In this document: piece after piece, positions 8,491 through 17,269 of the stretch
Position numbering within the stretch: the first letter of the stretch is position 1
Layout: every line of letters starts with the position of its first letter
Assembly (NCBI GenBank): GCA_023419605.1
Contig: JAEZXR010000045.1
Coordinates: forward strand, 62,001-126,000
From: Bacillota bacterium
Lineage (GTDB): Bacteria > Bacillota > Clostridia > Acetivibrionales > JAEZXR01
DNA: 64,000 nucleotides
Direction of reading: 5' to 3'
Program-made: the position numbers and the translations under genes
Notes under the pieces: model-generated
Seen by the model: only the letters and a program-made list of their open reading frames with translations
Database searches by the model: none
Told to the model about the DNA's origin: nothing

Positions 8491-9789
8491 TTATCTCTTC
8501 AAGTTCACAAGCTCCTGCAGCATTTCATCGGAGGCTGTGATAATACGGCTGTTGGCCTGGAAGCCTCTCTGCGTTACAATCATGTCGGTGAACTCCTTGG
8601 AAAGGTCAACATTCGACATTTCCAGCGTTCCTGGGTTTAGAGGACCTGATCCGTCCGTACCCGGTTTAACACCTTTAATGAATTCCCCGGAGTTGGTGGA
8701 AGGGATAAACATGTTTTCTCCCACTTTGGTCATACCACCCGGATTCGGGAATACCGCCAGAGCTACCATTCCCAATGGCCGCTGCTGACCGTTGCTGTAT
8801 ATACCGCTGATGATGCCGTCCGTTCCGACATTAAAGGTTACCAGGTTTCCTGGTGGATAGCCGTTTACGTCCGTAGGCTTGACGGAGCTGTCATTAGCAT
8901 ACATAGTAAGGGAACTTAAATCCAGTGTAACATCAAAATCCTCAGCACCTGTTGCTGCACCTGGTATAACATTAATTATTGTAGTTTTGCCAGAAGTGAT
9001 ATTACCACTTCCATCAAATGTCACAGCCAAATTAGGATTAGCAACCGACCCCACAACATTACCAGCCGAATCATAAATCTTTGTATCATTGCTTAAAGTC
9101 CAGGGTGTATTACCCGCAGTTGGCGTTCCTTTAGTAAACTGTAAATTTATTTTATACTCATTTCCCAAGGAATCATATACCATCATAGGAACTGTAAAGC
9201 TGCTATCAGCAGTGTTTAAGTTTCCTCCTAGGTAAGCTTTTGATGTTGCCTCTGCTCCCAATATCATCTTGTTTGCTCCAGTATCATAATTCCTGTAAAG
9301 GTTGATAGGCTGAGCTTGTTTGTTAGTATCAAATACAAATTTATTTGTTGTTGCATCGTACTCAGGCTCCCAACCGCAAACACCATAACCATTCAGGTTC
9401 AGGTTTCCGATTTCATCAATACCGAAGTTACCTGCACGGGTAAATTTGTAGGTATCCGTCTTGGAACCCTTCAGGATGAAGAAGCCATCGCCTTCAATCA
9501 TCATGTCTGTCGGATTGTCCGTTCTTTGGGAACTTCCCCTTGTCATAATGGTATCAATGGCGGAGATTCCCACACCGAGACCTACCTGCATCGGGTTTGT
9601 ACCTGCCCTACCGGAGGCAGAGTCAGGCGCACCGGAGCCTTTTAGTGTCTGGCTGAAAACTTCCTGGAAGGTAACCCTTCCCGATTTGAATCCAACGGTA
9701 TTTACATTGGCTATGTTGTTACCTATAACATCCATCCGGGTTTGGTGGGTTCTCAGTCCCGAAACCCCGGAAAACATGGATCTCATCAT
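8491..9789 (-). CDS. flgE: FlgE, flagellar hook protein
   Basis: Structural subunit of the hook. The 432-residue product has the N-terminal rod/hook signature MFSGVSGLRTHQTRMD with NNIANVNTVGFKSGR, a variable middle domain (about 100-340) and the C-terminal hook motif LSKEFTDMIVTQRGFQANSR. These two ends form the coiled-coil core of the hook. The first ATG has GGAGG 9 nt upstream. It lies downstream of flgD and the TIGR02530 gene, matching assembly order. Confidence 0.97.
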   Translation of the reverse strand: MMRSMFSGVSGLRTHQTRMDVIGNNIANVNTVGFKSGRVTFQEVFSQTLKGSGAPDSASGRAGTNPMQVGLGVGISAIDTIMTRGSSQRTDNPTDMMIEGDGFFILKGSKTDTYKFTRAGNFGIDEIGNLNLNGYGVCGWEPEYDATTNKFVFDTNKQAQPINLYRNYDTGANKMILGAEATSKAYLGGNLNTADSSFTVPMMVYDSLGNEYKINLQFTKGTPTAGNTPWTLSNDTKIYDSAGNVVGSVANPNLAVTFDGSGNITSGKTTIINVIPGAATGAEDFDVTLDLSSLTMYANDSSVKPTDVNGYPPGNLVTFNVGTDGIISGIYSNGQQRPLGMVALAVFPNPGGMTKVGENMFIPSTNSGEFIKGVKPGTDGSGPLNPGTLEMSNVDLSKEFTDMIVTQRGFQANSRIITASDEMLQELVNLKR

Positions 9790-9870
9790 AATAATTTACC
9801 TCCTCGCTCTTATTCCTTCAATCAGTCCGGAATAAACAGCCCCCCATATAGGGTCCGGCTGTGTTAAATT

Positions 9871-10275
9871 TTATGCAAATACTGCACCGTCAATATTTGT
9901 AAACACATTATCCTTTAGTTCACTGCTGTTTACTGCAGTAATCACCGTTTTGCTTTTTACATTTACTACAAAGGCCAGATTATCCATAATCACCAGGGAA
10001 TCCCTCACACCCTTGGCTTCTGCTTTTTTAACCGCTTGGTCGATCTTATCCTTTTGGCCCTGCGTCAGGTTGATATTCCTACTCTGGAGCCGCAACTCTG
10101 CGTGTTTGGAGAATTTCACTCCTGAGTATTCATTTATTTTTTCCTGAAGCAGTTTGTCAAAGTTCCCCTGCAGCGGCGGCTGCCTTTGTATTGTTTGAAG
10201 GTTTTGAACACCGCGCAGCATCCCAATGTTTTTGTTTATCCCACTACCAGGATGAATCACGTTATTGCCTGCCAT
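9871..10275 (-). CDS. Flagellar operon protein, TIGR02530 family
   Basis: A 134-residue protein of a family found only inside Firmicutes-type flagellar operons. Diagnostic features are FSKHAELRLQSRNI in the middle, and SLVIMDNLAFVVNVKSKTVI then VFTNIDGAVFA at the C-terminus. Function is unknown; its place between flgD and flgE suggests a role in hook assembly. I chose the ATG at 10275, which has AAGGAGG 8 nt upstream, rather than an in-frame start at 10308. Confidence 0.88.
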   Translation of the reverse strand: MAGNNVIHPGSGINKNIGMLRGVQNLQTIQRQPPLQGNFDKLLQEKINEYSGVKFSKHAELRLQSRNINLTQGQKDKIDQAVKKAEAKGVRDSLVIMDNLAFVVNVKSKTVITAVNSSELKDNVFTNIDGAVFA

Positions 10276-10319
10276 ACCAACGCCCTCCTTTGCCAGGTCT
10301 GGAAGCAATGATTATTTCA

Positions 10320-11165
10320 TTACTTAGTTATTTTTGAGATACTATCCACTGGGACATATACCCTGTCAAGGTTTACCTTGATTTTCCCTTCAGCATCTTT
10401 CTCATAGGAATTCAGTATCGCCTTTACCGCTACCTTTTCACCGGTTTTCCTGTCAGTCACCCAAAGCTCAACCTCTTTGCCCGGTTTCCCGTTTGCCGGT
10501 AACCGCTCATCCAGATATTTTGTGGTAAAGTCCGGATCTGCCGACGGAGTTTTCGTATAGACTCCGGCAATGTCAACGGTTACATTGTCCATCACCGCAT
10601 AATCTTCATAGGCTCCCTTTTCAAGTGCAGAAACCTTTCCATTGACTGCAACGATGTGAGAAGTCGTAGAATCATAAACTACACCGTTAACATTGTATCC
10701 GATGATACTGGTATAAGCAGATAAATTAGACATACTGTTACTTCCGGCTTCCGTTACATTGGTAATCCGATCTACGGGAACATCCTGTCCATTCACTACA
10801 GCATAGGATTTGCCGTTGCTGATCTTTACATTGGTGACGATTCCTTGAATTACTTTGGGCTCTTTTGTCTTTTCATCCGACACAGTTGCAGTTACACCCT
10901 TACCGAGGAGTGAAAAAGCTTGCGATTGTGTGATGGTGGTGTTCATATTCTGCATCTGCTCCAGAGAGCTGAACTGCGCCATCTGTGCAATGAACTCCTT
11001 ATCCTCCATCGGTTTTAACGGGTCCTGGTAGCGGAGCTGTGTTACCAGCAGGTTAAGAAAGTCATCCTTGCCCAAAGCCCCGGTATTTCGATCCGAAGTA
11101 GACTTTTTCGTACTATCGATGATTTCCTGTATTGTTTTTTGATTTCCTACTGAACTTACTGCCAT
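10320..11165 (-). CDS. flgD: FlgD, hook-capping scaffold protein
   Basis: Forms the cap on which FlgE subunits polymerise. The 281-residue product carries the conserved N-terminal block GKDDFLNLLVTQLRYQDPL followed by FIAQMAQFSSLEQMQNMN, which defines FlgD. The remainder is a divergent beta-rich domain with repeated valine/threonine strands, longer than the smallest FlgD proteins. It directly follows fliK in the operon. Confidence 0.95.
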   Translation of the reverse strand: MAVSSVGNQKTIQEIIDSTKKSTSDRNTGALGKDDFLNLLVTQLRYQDPLKPMEDKEFIAQMAQFSSLEQMQNMNTTITQSQAFSLLGKGVTATVSDEKTKEPKVIQGIVTNVKISNGKSYAVVNGQDVPVDRITNVTEAGSNSMSNLSAYTSIIGYNVNGVVYDSTTSHIVAVNGKVSALEKGAYEDYAVMDNVTVDIAGVYTKTPSADPDFTTKYLDERLPANGKPGKEVELWVTDRKTGEKVAVKAILNSYEKDAEGKIKVNLDRVYVPVDSISKITK

Positions 11166-11211
11166 TTGCTGTCACCTCCAACTTATAGGTCATTTTTTAG
11201 AGATTGCTTTA

Positions 11212-12672
11212 CTAAGCTCTAAAGTCAACATTACTGTCATTGACTTCATAAGGATTGATTCTGCTCAAACTTTCCTCTGTCAATATGCCGGTTACCGTGT
11301 GCCCCATGTCGGAACCTTCGGATGAATTTCTATCCTTCCTTCCCGAATACTGCTGCATGTTATAACCTCTGTCGGAATCCTGCCCCACGGAAACGCTGAA
11401 TCCCTGAATAGAGAGTCCTTGTTTCTCCAGCGTGTCTTTCAGCAGCTGCATATTTGACTCCAGCACTTCTTTTACCTGCTGGTTCTCAGCCACAAATTTC
11501 GCCATTACGATGCCATTCTCCGTGACTACCTTCAGTGCCAGTTTACCAAGGCTTTCCGGCCTTAGTTCCATAACCATTTCGGATTTGTGCCCATCCAGCA
11601 TCACTTTCGCTTTTTCCACAACCTGTGTCATGACTTCATTTCGAACTACACGAATTTCTCCATGTGTTCTGGCTGCTCTTGCAATATCAGCAGTTTTCTG
11701 GAGTTCCGAAGAATTAACTGCGTTAATTGCAGCGAAATCCTCTTTGCCTCCTGTCAGGTTGTGGCTTTGTGCATTAGCACCCTCCCCCTGCTGGGAAGCA
11801 TTTATCGCCTGGATGCCTTCTGCGTCCACAGAATTTGACTTCTCATCCTGCTCCGTTACAGGAACTTCCTTTTTCATAGCAAGGTCCTTGTTCTGCTCCG
11901 TCTCAGCAAGTCTTTTCTGGAGACTGATCTCCGACATAAGTTGTTTCATTCTGGAAGCAATGTCCCCCAAAGATAACCCCTCGCTGCTCTGTAAACGGTT
12001 TACAATACTGTGGATTCGATCTTCCAGAACTTTGGCCAATTCCCCAAGGTCTGGCTTTGCAGTGTTAACAACTTCGACATTCAGTCCTTCTACTTTTACC
12101 CAATCATTGCCGTCGACATTGCCTGAAACCGGCTGCTTCGGTGCCATAACAGCATCTACTGCGGCATTAATTTCTCCCAGAATCTGCTGTAAATTCATTT
12201 GCTGCTGTTGGCTTAACCCTAACACTTCAGACAATTTAGAAACAGCTTGGGTACGCATAGCAGGGTCTGTCAGCTCTGACGGCTTAATTCCGAGGTTGGC
12301 CAGCATTTGCTTCAGGTCATTGGAAGAAATTCCGAAGATCTCTGCCATTCCTTGCAGCACTGCCTCCTCTTTCACCTTTGCCTCCTCATCAGTATCTACT
12401 TCTGTGAGTGGTTCTTTTTCCACTGTATCAGCCGTCTTTTCCACAGTCTTCATTTTGATGGGCTTTTGGCTTACAACCTGCCGGAATGTATTTACAGATT
12501 TCTCTGTTTCGTCTGTCATGGGCTTGTCTGCATTCTTTCGATTCATGGAATCCTTGAGGTAGTTATTGAATTTCACTTGCCCCCTATCTCCCGGAAGCTC
12601 CAATTTTCTGCTACGGTTTGACGCTGAGATTTGTGTTGAAGCCAGATCCAATATTGTGTTCTGCATTTTCAT
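11212..12672 (-). CDS. fliK: FliK, hook-length control protein
   Basis: Secreted molecular ruler that measures hook length and triggers the FlhB specificity switch. The 486-residue protein has a long low-conservation, Gln/Glu/Lys-rich region and a C-terminal Flg_hook domain (about 350-440, VMELRPESLGKLALKVVTEN). I start at the ATG at 12672, 8 nt after GGAGG; the GTG at 12681 overlaps that site and is less likely. The position between the MotE-like gene and flgD is standard. Confidence 0.92.
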   Translation of the reverse strand: MKMQNTILDLASTQISASNRSRKLELPGDRGQVKFNNYLKDSMNRKNADKPMTDETEKSVNTFRQVVSQKPIKMKTVEKTADTVEKEPLTEVDTDEEAKVKEEAVLQGMAEIFGISSNDLKQMLANLGIKPSELTDPAMRTQAVSKLSEVLGLSQQQQMNLQQILGEINAAVDAVMAPKQPVSGNVDGNDWVKVEGLNVEVVNTAKPDLGELAKVLEDRIHSIVNRLQSSEGLSLGDIASRMKQLMSEISLQKRLAETEQNKDLAMKKEVPVTEQDEKSNSVDAEGIQAINASQQGEGANAQSHNLTGGKEDFAAINAVNSSELQKTADIARAARTHGEIRVVRNEVMTQVVEKAKVMLDGHKSEMVMELRPESLGKLALKVVTENGIVMAKFVAENQQVKEVLESNMQLLKDTLEKQGLSIQGFSVSVGQDSDRGYNMQQYSGRKDRNSSEGSDMGHTVTGILTEESLSRINPYEVNDSNVDFRA

Positions 12673-12718
12673 TTTTATCACCTCCTTTCACAGGTGTTAT
12701 TTGAACTCTTTAGCTCTG

Positions 12719-13570
12719 TTAGCTTCCTTGATTGCCGATATTCAAATAAAATTTCGATAATTTTTCTGAAACTTTGGATGCATAGGTCGGGGTCATGGAA
12801 GCGAGGACTTCCGCCGCCGATTCCTTCTTCATATTTCTGAGGATGTCCACTACCAGGTCTATCTTTGCAGTTCCCATCTGCTCAAAAATCTTTGCTGCAG
12901 CGGATGGGTCCATGGTTTCGTACAACTGTGCAAATTTTTTGGCTTCCTCGGATACTTTCTGTTCCGATAGGATGGCCGTATAAATCCTCTGGGCGTTTTC
13001 CTTATCCATTTTCTCGTAGAAATCCTTAAATGCGGCTTTATCTCCAGAGGCGATGATCTCATCCAGCTTTTTTCTTTCATCCGCGAGTTCTTTTTTCTTT
13101 TGCTCCAACTGCGCATTTTGTACTTCCAGGTCCTTCTTTGCAGCATCACTTTCTGCTTTTACCTTGTCCTCGGAATTTTTATATAACTGAAGCTCGGCAT
13201 TGCTTGCACTGACTTCTCCCAGCTTTTTGCTCTGCTCCTGATTTTCCTTTTTTAACGCATTATATTTTTCCGCTAGTTCATCGAAGGTCATGTACTTGGG
13301 ATCCTCCGGATCCGGCGGCTGCGGTAAAGCCCATTTTATTACCGGGATACCCTGAAGGTTTTTTCTGTATTTCTCACCCATTCCGTTCACATTGTTTTTT
13401 ACAACAAGGTAAAAGGCGCCCCCCAAAACAAGAAATATAATCGCCATGGCCAGAAGAAATGCTAACAGACCATAAACGACCTTGTTTTCCATAAGCTTTC
13501 CAAAAACACCCTTCTTCTTTTCAACCCCGGTATTCGTATTTTTTTGTTCAGATGTTTTTTCCTTCACCAT
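12719..13570 (-). CDS. YlxF/MotE-like flagellar operon protein
   Basis: The 283-residue protein has one N-terminal membrane segment (about 32-55), a long coiled coil (about 95-180) and a C-terminal MgtE-N/FliG-like helical domain (about 185-275: LYETMDPSAAAKIFEQM and LASMTPTYASKVSEKL). That architecture matches YlxF of B. subtilis and the MotE chaperone of proteobacteria; MotE helps MotC fold in proteobacteria, but the clostridial role is not settled. It occupies the ylxF position between fliJ and fliK. Confidence 0.85.
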   Translation of the reverse strand: MVKEKTSEQKNTNTGVEKKKGVFGKLMENKVVYGLLAFLLAMAIIFLVLGGAFYLVVKNNVNGMGEKYRKNLQGIPVIKWALPQPPDPEDPKYMTFDELAEKYNALKKENQEQSKKLGEVSASNAELQLYKNSEDKVKAESDAAKKDLEVQNAQLEQKKKELADERKKLDEIIASGDKAAFKDFYEKMDKENAQRIYTAILSEQKVSEEAKKFAQLYETMDPSAAAKIFEQMGTAKIDLVVDILRNMKKESAAEVLASMTPTYASKVSEKLSKFYLNIGNQGS

Positions 13571-13571
13571 T

Positions 13572-14024
13572 TTACTCTCCTGCTACTTTTTTATTGTGAG
13601 CGTAACCTGCAATTTCATCATTAAACTTTTGTTCCTTTGCCAATTGATGCCTCGTAAACTCCCATAGCTGTCTTTCTTTCAGTTTATCGAGAGTTTCTCT
13701 TTCCTGTACAGCCTTCACAAGTTCCCCTCTGCAGCTTTCCACGTTTCCCTCTGCATACCTGACATTTTGCTTTTGAACTTGAACACTTTGCCGTAAATGG
13801 GCTAAAAATGAATTATACTCTCGTAAGGATTTTACATCGATACTCTGGCTGGCCCGCTGTTTCATTTCATCCATGCATTCCTGCCGGTCCGTTTCCAGTC
13901 GCTGTAATTCGTCCTTTTCCTCTTCAAAACGCTTTACGGCCTTACCCAGCTCATTTTTTTTGTTATCTTCCAATTGTTTTTTTACACTTAACACAGGTTG
14001 AAACCTGAATACAAAATGGGACAT
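13572..14024 (-). CDS. fliJ: FliJ, flagellar export chaperone/stalk protein
   Basis: Coiled-coil protein that inserts into the FliI ATPase hexamer like a gamma subunit. The 150 residues are almost entirely helical heptads rich in Lys, Glu and Gln, beginning FRFQPVLSVKKQLEDNKKN, the typical FliJ opening. It stops 1 nt before the MotE-like gene and follows fliI by 27 nt. Confidence 0.92.
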   Translation of the reverse strand: MSHFVFRFQPVLSVKKQLEDNKKNELGKAVKRFEEEKDELQRLETDRQECMDEMKQRASQSIDVKSLREYNSFLAHLRQSVQVQKQNVRYAEGNVESCRGELVKAVQERETLDKLKERQLWEFTRHQLAKEQKFNDEIAGYAHNKKVAGE

Positions 14025-14051
14025 CTACTCCACCCGACCTTTACTCGAAAG

Positions 14052-15365
14052 TTATTGTAAAACACACATCAACTGTTCCATAACCTCTTCAAAAGTATAC
14101 TGATCATGGGTTCCTTGTTCGATAAAACCGATGATGCTATCGATGACACTGATGGCAAAGTCGATTTTTTCATTACTCCCCTTTACATAAGCACCAATAT
14201 TGATCAAGTCCTCGGCATCTTTATAGACTGCCATGATTTTCTTGATTTCTCGGGCTATTTCCTTGTGCTCCTGGGATACAATATCATTCATAACCCTGCT
14301 GACACTGCCTAGAACATCAATGGCAGGATACTGGTTTTTATTCGCCAGTGCCCTTGATAGAACAATATGTCCATCCAGAATACCTCTGGCAGTATCTGTG
14401 ACGGGTTCTGTCAAGTCATCTCCATCTACAAGCACGGTATAGAGACCTGTAATGGAACCTTTTTCAGAGTTTCCTGCCCGCTCCAACAGCTTAGGCAGGA
14501 CTGCAAATACGGAAGGTGTGTATCCTCTGGAAACCGGCGGCTCACCGATAGCCAATCCGATTTCCCGCTGGGCCATGGCAAACCTTGTCAATGAGTCCAT
14601 CAGGAGAAGGACATCTTTTCCCTCATCTCTAAAGTACTCGGCGACAGCAGTCGCTAATAACGCTCCCTTTAGTCTCACCAGAGCAGGCTGGTCGGAAGTC
14701 GCTACAATAACGACAGATCTTGCCAACCCTTCCTCCTTTAAATCCTTTTCAATAAATTCCCTTACTTCCCTTCCACGTTCACCGATCAAAGCAATTACGT
14801 TAATATCTGCTTTTGTGTTTCTGGCAATCATACCCATCAGAGTACTTTTACCTACACCGCTTCCAGCGAATATACCCAGTCTCTGCCCTTTTCCTATGGT
14901 TAGCAGTCCATCAATCGCCTTAACCCCCAGGCACAAGGGCTCATGGATTCTGTTCCTCATGAGCGGATGAGGCGGCTGGTTGTTTACCGGATAATAGCCA
15001 TCGACTTGTATTTCTCCCTTTCCATCGATAGGCTGGCCCATACCGTCCAGTACCCGACCGATCAGTCCGGGTCCGACGGCCACCTGCTGGTAACTGCCGG
15101 TGGCGACTACAGTGCTGCCGGGTCCGATACCACTCATATCCCCTAAAGGCATCAAGAGAACCTTGTTTTCCTTAAAACCAACAACTTCAGCATCAATCCG
15201 GCTTCTATTTCTGGCATTCACCAGTCGGCACACCTCTCCAATATTGGTTTCAGGACCGTTGGATTCAATGGTTAACCCGATTACCTTGGAAACTTTTCCC
15301 GAATACTCGATAAAGTCTGTGTTATGTAATTCATTAAAATATTTCTCCAGTTCAACACTTAACAT
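14052..15365 (-). CDS. fliI: FliI, flagellar export ATPase
   Basis: Hexameric F1-beta-like ATPase that energises unloading of flagellar substrates. The 437-residue product has an N-terminal beta barrel, Walker A AGSGVGKST at 167-175, Walker B VLLLMDSLTRFA and the ATP-synthase signature region PPVSRGYTPSVFAVLP. Length and motif order match FliI rather than F-type beta subunits, and its neighbours FliH and FliJ confirm the assignment. Confidence 0.97.
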   Translation of the reverse strand: MLSVELEKYFNELHNTDFIEYSGKVSKVIGLTIESNGPETNIGEVCRLVNARNRSRIDAEVVGFKENKVLLMPLGDMSGIGPGSTVVATGSYQQVAVGPGLIGRVLDGMGQPIDGKGEIQVDGYYPVNNQPPHPLMRNRIHEPLCLGVKAIDGLLTIGKGQRLGIFAGSGVGKSTLMGMIARNTKADINVIALIGERGREVREFIEKDLKEEGLARSVVIVATSDQPALVRLKGALLATAVAEYFRDEGKDVLLLMDSLTRFAMAQREIGLAIGEPPVSRGYTPSVFAVLPKLLERAGNSEKGSITGLYTVLVDGDDLTEPVTDTARGILDGHIVLSRALANKNQYPAIDVLGSVSRVMNDIVSQEHKEIAREIKKIMAVYKDAEDLINIGAYVKGSNEKIDFAISVIDSIIGFIEQGTHDQYTFEEVMEQLMCVLQ

Positions 15366-15402
15366 ACCACTGTTCTCCTGTAAGGAATAGGATACCGATA
15401 CC

Positions 15403-16179
15403 TCACGACTCCCTCGAACTTCCTGCTAATTGTTCAAAAGCTTCTTCAATCTTCCTTAGCTTGGTCTGGATTCCTGCATCAATGGTACCAAAAGGTGTTT
15501 CGACGATACAGGCTCCACAGGAAAGTGAAAAATCCTTTCGTATATCGAGATTCTCCATACCTCCCAGCATTGCCAGAAGCTTTTCCTTGTTTTCTATCAT
15601 AAAATCATAGTCTTCGCTGCTTACCTTTAATACTATGCTTTCTCTACTGGTACACCGCTCAAATGCCTGCCGGACCAATACAAGAAGGTGCTCTTTGTTT
15701 AAATGGATCTCTTCCGACACAACTTTTTTTGCTATGTCCAAAATCATTTTTACTGCATTGGCTTCTATATTTCTGGCAAATTCCTGATATTCAGCCTGGG
15801 CCTGCTGCCTGATCTCAGCAGCTTCCTGAAGCAGAGCTTCATACTGCATTCTGGCTTCTTCCAGTCCGATCTGATATCCGCTGCTTCTAGCCTCTTCCTC
15901 TGCAAGAGCAATTCGTTCATTGATCTCAGCTTCTGCTTCCTCCATCAGTTGGGAAGCTTCCATCCTGGCTTCACTGATAATCAGCTCTGCCTGTCGTTCC
16001 GCCTCTTCCCTAGCTTCATTGATAAAAGCTTCCGGGTCGTCCAGCATTACTGCGCAGGCTTGTTCTTCCATTGCTTCACGTATAACACTTTCTTCCTGTA
16101 CAAACAGGGCTTTTACTTCCATCGGATTCCCGATCTGTATCTCATGGTTTTTTAGAATCCTGCTATACAATAATTTCAT
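15403..16179 (-). CDS. fliH: FliH, flagellar export ATPase regulator
   Basis: Binds and regulates FliI and tethers it to the C-ring. The 258 residues contain a long Glu/Ala-rich amphipathic helix (about 50-135) followed by a FliH/V-type-E-subunit-like C-terminal domain (about 140-245, with ILDIAKKVVSEEIHLNKEHL). The 5' end overlaps fliG by 17 nt, so translation is likely coupled. Confidence 0.92.
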   Translation of the reverse strand: MKLLYSRILKNHEIQIGNPMEVKALFVQEESVIREAMEEQACAVMLDDPEAFINEAREEAERQAELIISEARMEASQLMEEAEAEINERIALAEEEARSSGYQIGLEEARMQYEALLQEAAEIRQQAQAEYQEFARNIEANAVKMILDIAKKVVSEEIHLNKEHLLVLVRQAFERCTSRESIVLKVSSEDYDFMIENKEKLLAMLGGMENLDIRKDFSLSCGACIVETPFGTIDAGIQTKLRKIEEAFEQLAGSSRES

Positions 16180-17185
16180 CTCCTCCGCCTCTGGAGATTA
16201 CAATTTCTCCGGCATCTTCCAGCTTACGAATAATATTGACGATCTTCTGCTGCGCTTCTTCTACATCCTTCAACCTTACAGGGCCCATAAATTCCATGTC
16301 CTCTCGTATCATTTCTACGAGACGCTTGGACATATTGGAGAAAATAAGCTTTTGAACTTCCTCCGTAGCACCCTTGAGAGCAACTGCAAGCTGGTTGTTT
16401 TCCACTTCTCGCAAAAATCTTTGAATGGAACGGTTGTCCAGAGAAAGAATATCTTCAAATACGAACATTCTCTTTCTGATTTCCTCTGCAAGATCCGTAT
16501 CCTCAATTTCAAGCGTTTCCATAATGTGCTTTTCAGTTCCTCTATCCACACTATTGAGGATATCCACGATGGACTGAACACCTCCGGCTGCTGTGTAATC
16601 TTCTGTAACAAAGGACGCCAGTTTTTTCTCCAACACCTTTTCTACTTCCTTTATAACCTCAGGCGAAGTACGGTCCATAGTTGCAATTCTTCTTGCTACA
16701 TCTGCCTGCTTATCCTGTGGTAAGGCAGAAAGAACTATAGCGGATTGCGACGGCTTCAGATAGGATAATATCAATGCAATGGTCTGTGCATGCTCATTTT
16801 GTATGGAGTTCAACAACTGCGCGGGATCTGCTTTCCTTACGAAGTCAAAAGGTCGCACCTGCAGGGAAACTGTGAGCTTGTTGATAACATCCAGTGCTTT
16901 TTGCGAGCCTAAAGCTTTTTCAAGAATATCTCTTGCATAGCCGATACCCCCTTCAGCAATATACTGCTGCGCAACACAGATTTGATAAAACTCCTCCATG
17001 ACTTTTTCTTTCTCTTCCGGTGTAACGGCTCTGATATTTGCTATCTCTAACGTCAATTGCTCTATTTCTTCTTCTTTCAGGTGTTTAAATATTTCTGCAG
17101 ATTTTTCAGGTCCCAGGGAAATCAGCAACATGGCGGCTTTCTCTTTTCCTGAATATTCTGATCTAGTACCACTTCCTCGCGCCAA
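16163..17185 (-). CDS. fliG: FliG, flagellar motor switch protein
   Basis: Rotor protein that couples FliF to the stator. The 340-residue product has the conserved N-terminal FliF-binding part (GKEKAAMLLISLGPEKSAEI), the EHPQTIAL-like motif as EHAQTIALILSYLKPSQSA, and the C-terminal torque helix region QRFLREVENNQLAVALKGA. Size is normal. Stop overlaps the fliH start. Confidence 0.97.
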   Translation of the reverse strand: MARGSGTRSEYSGKEKAAMLLISLGPEKSAEIFKHLKEEEIEQLTLEIANIRAVTPEEKEKVMEEFYQICVAQQYIAEGGIGYARDILEKALGSQKALDVINKLTVSLQVRPFDFVRKADPAQLLNSIQNEHAQTIALILSYLKPSQSAIVLSALPQDKQADVARRIATMDRTSPEVIKEVEKVLEKKLASFVTEDYTAAGGVQSIVDILNSVDRGTEKHIMETLEIEDTDLAEEIRKRMFVFEDILSLDNRSIQRFLREVENNQLAVALKGATEEVQKLIFSNMSKRLVEMIREDMEFMGPVRLKDVEEAQQKIVNIIRKLEDAGEIVISRGGGDEIIV

Positions 17186-17269
17186 ATAAATCTACCCCCA
17201 AATTTTAAAAACAACTCTCGAATCTATATACTATAACATAAATAAATATGGAATTTCCGGTAATTAAAA

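Noticed and set aside
11432..12562. Long open frame opposite fliK (plus strand)
   Set aside because: Ser/Thr/Phe-rich antisense shadow of a Glu/Lys/Gln-rich gene; no ribosome binding site or family match.
12719..13570. MgtE magnesium transporter
   Set aside because: Only the MgtE-N-like helical domain is present, with no transporter domain; the flagellar context fits YlxF/MotE.
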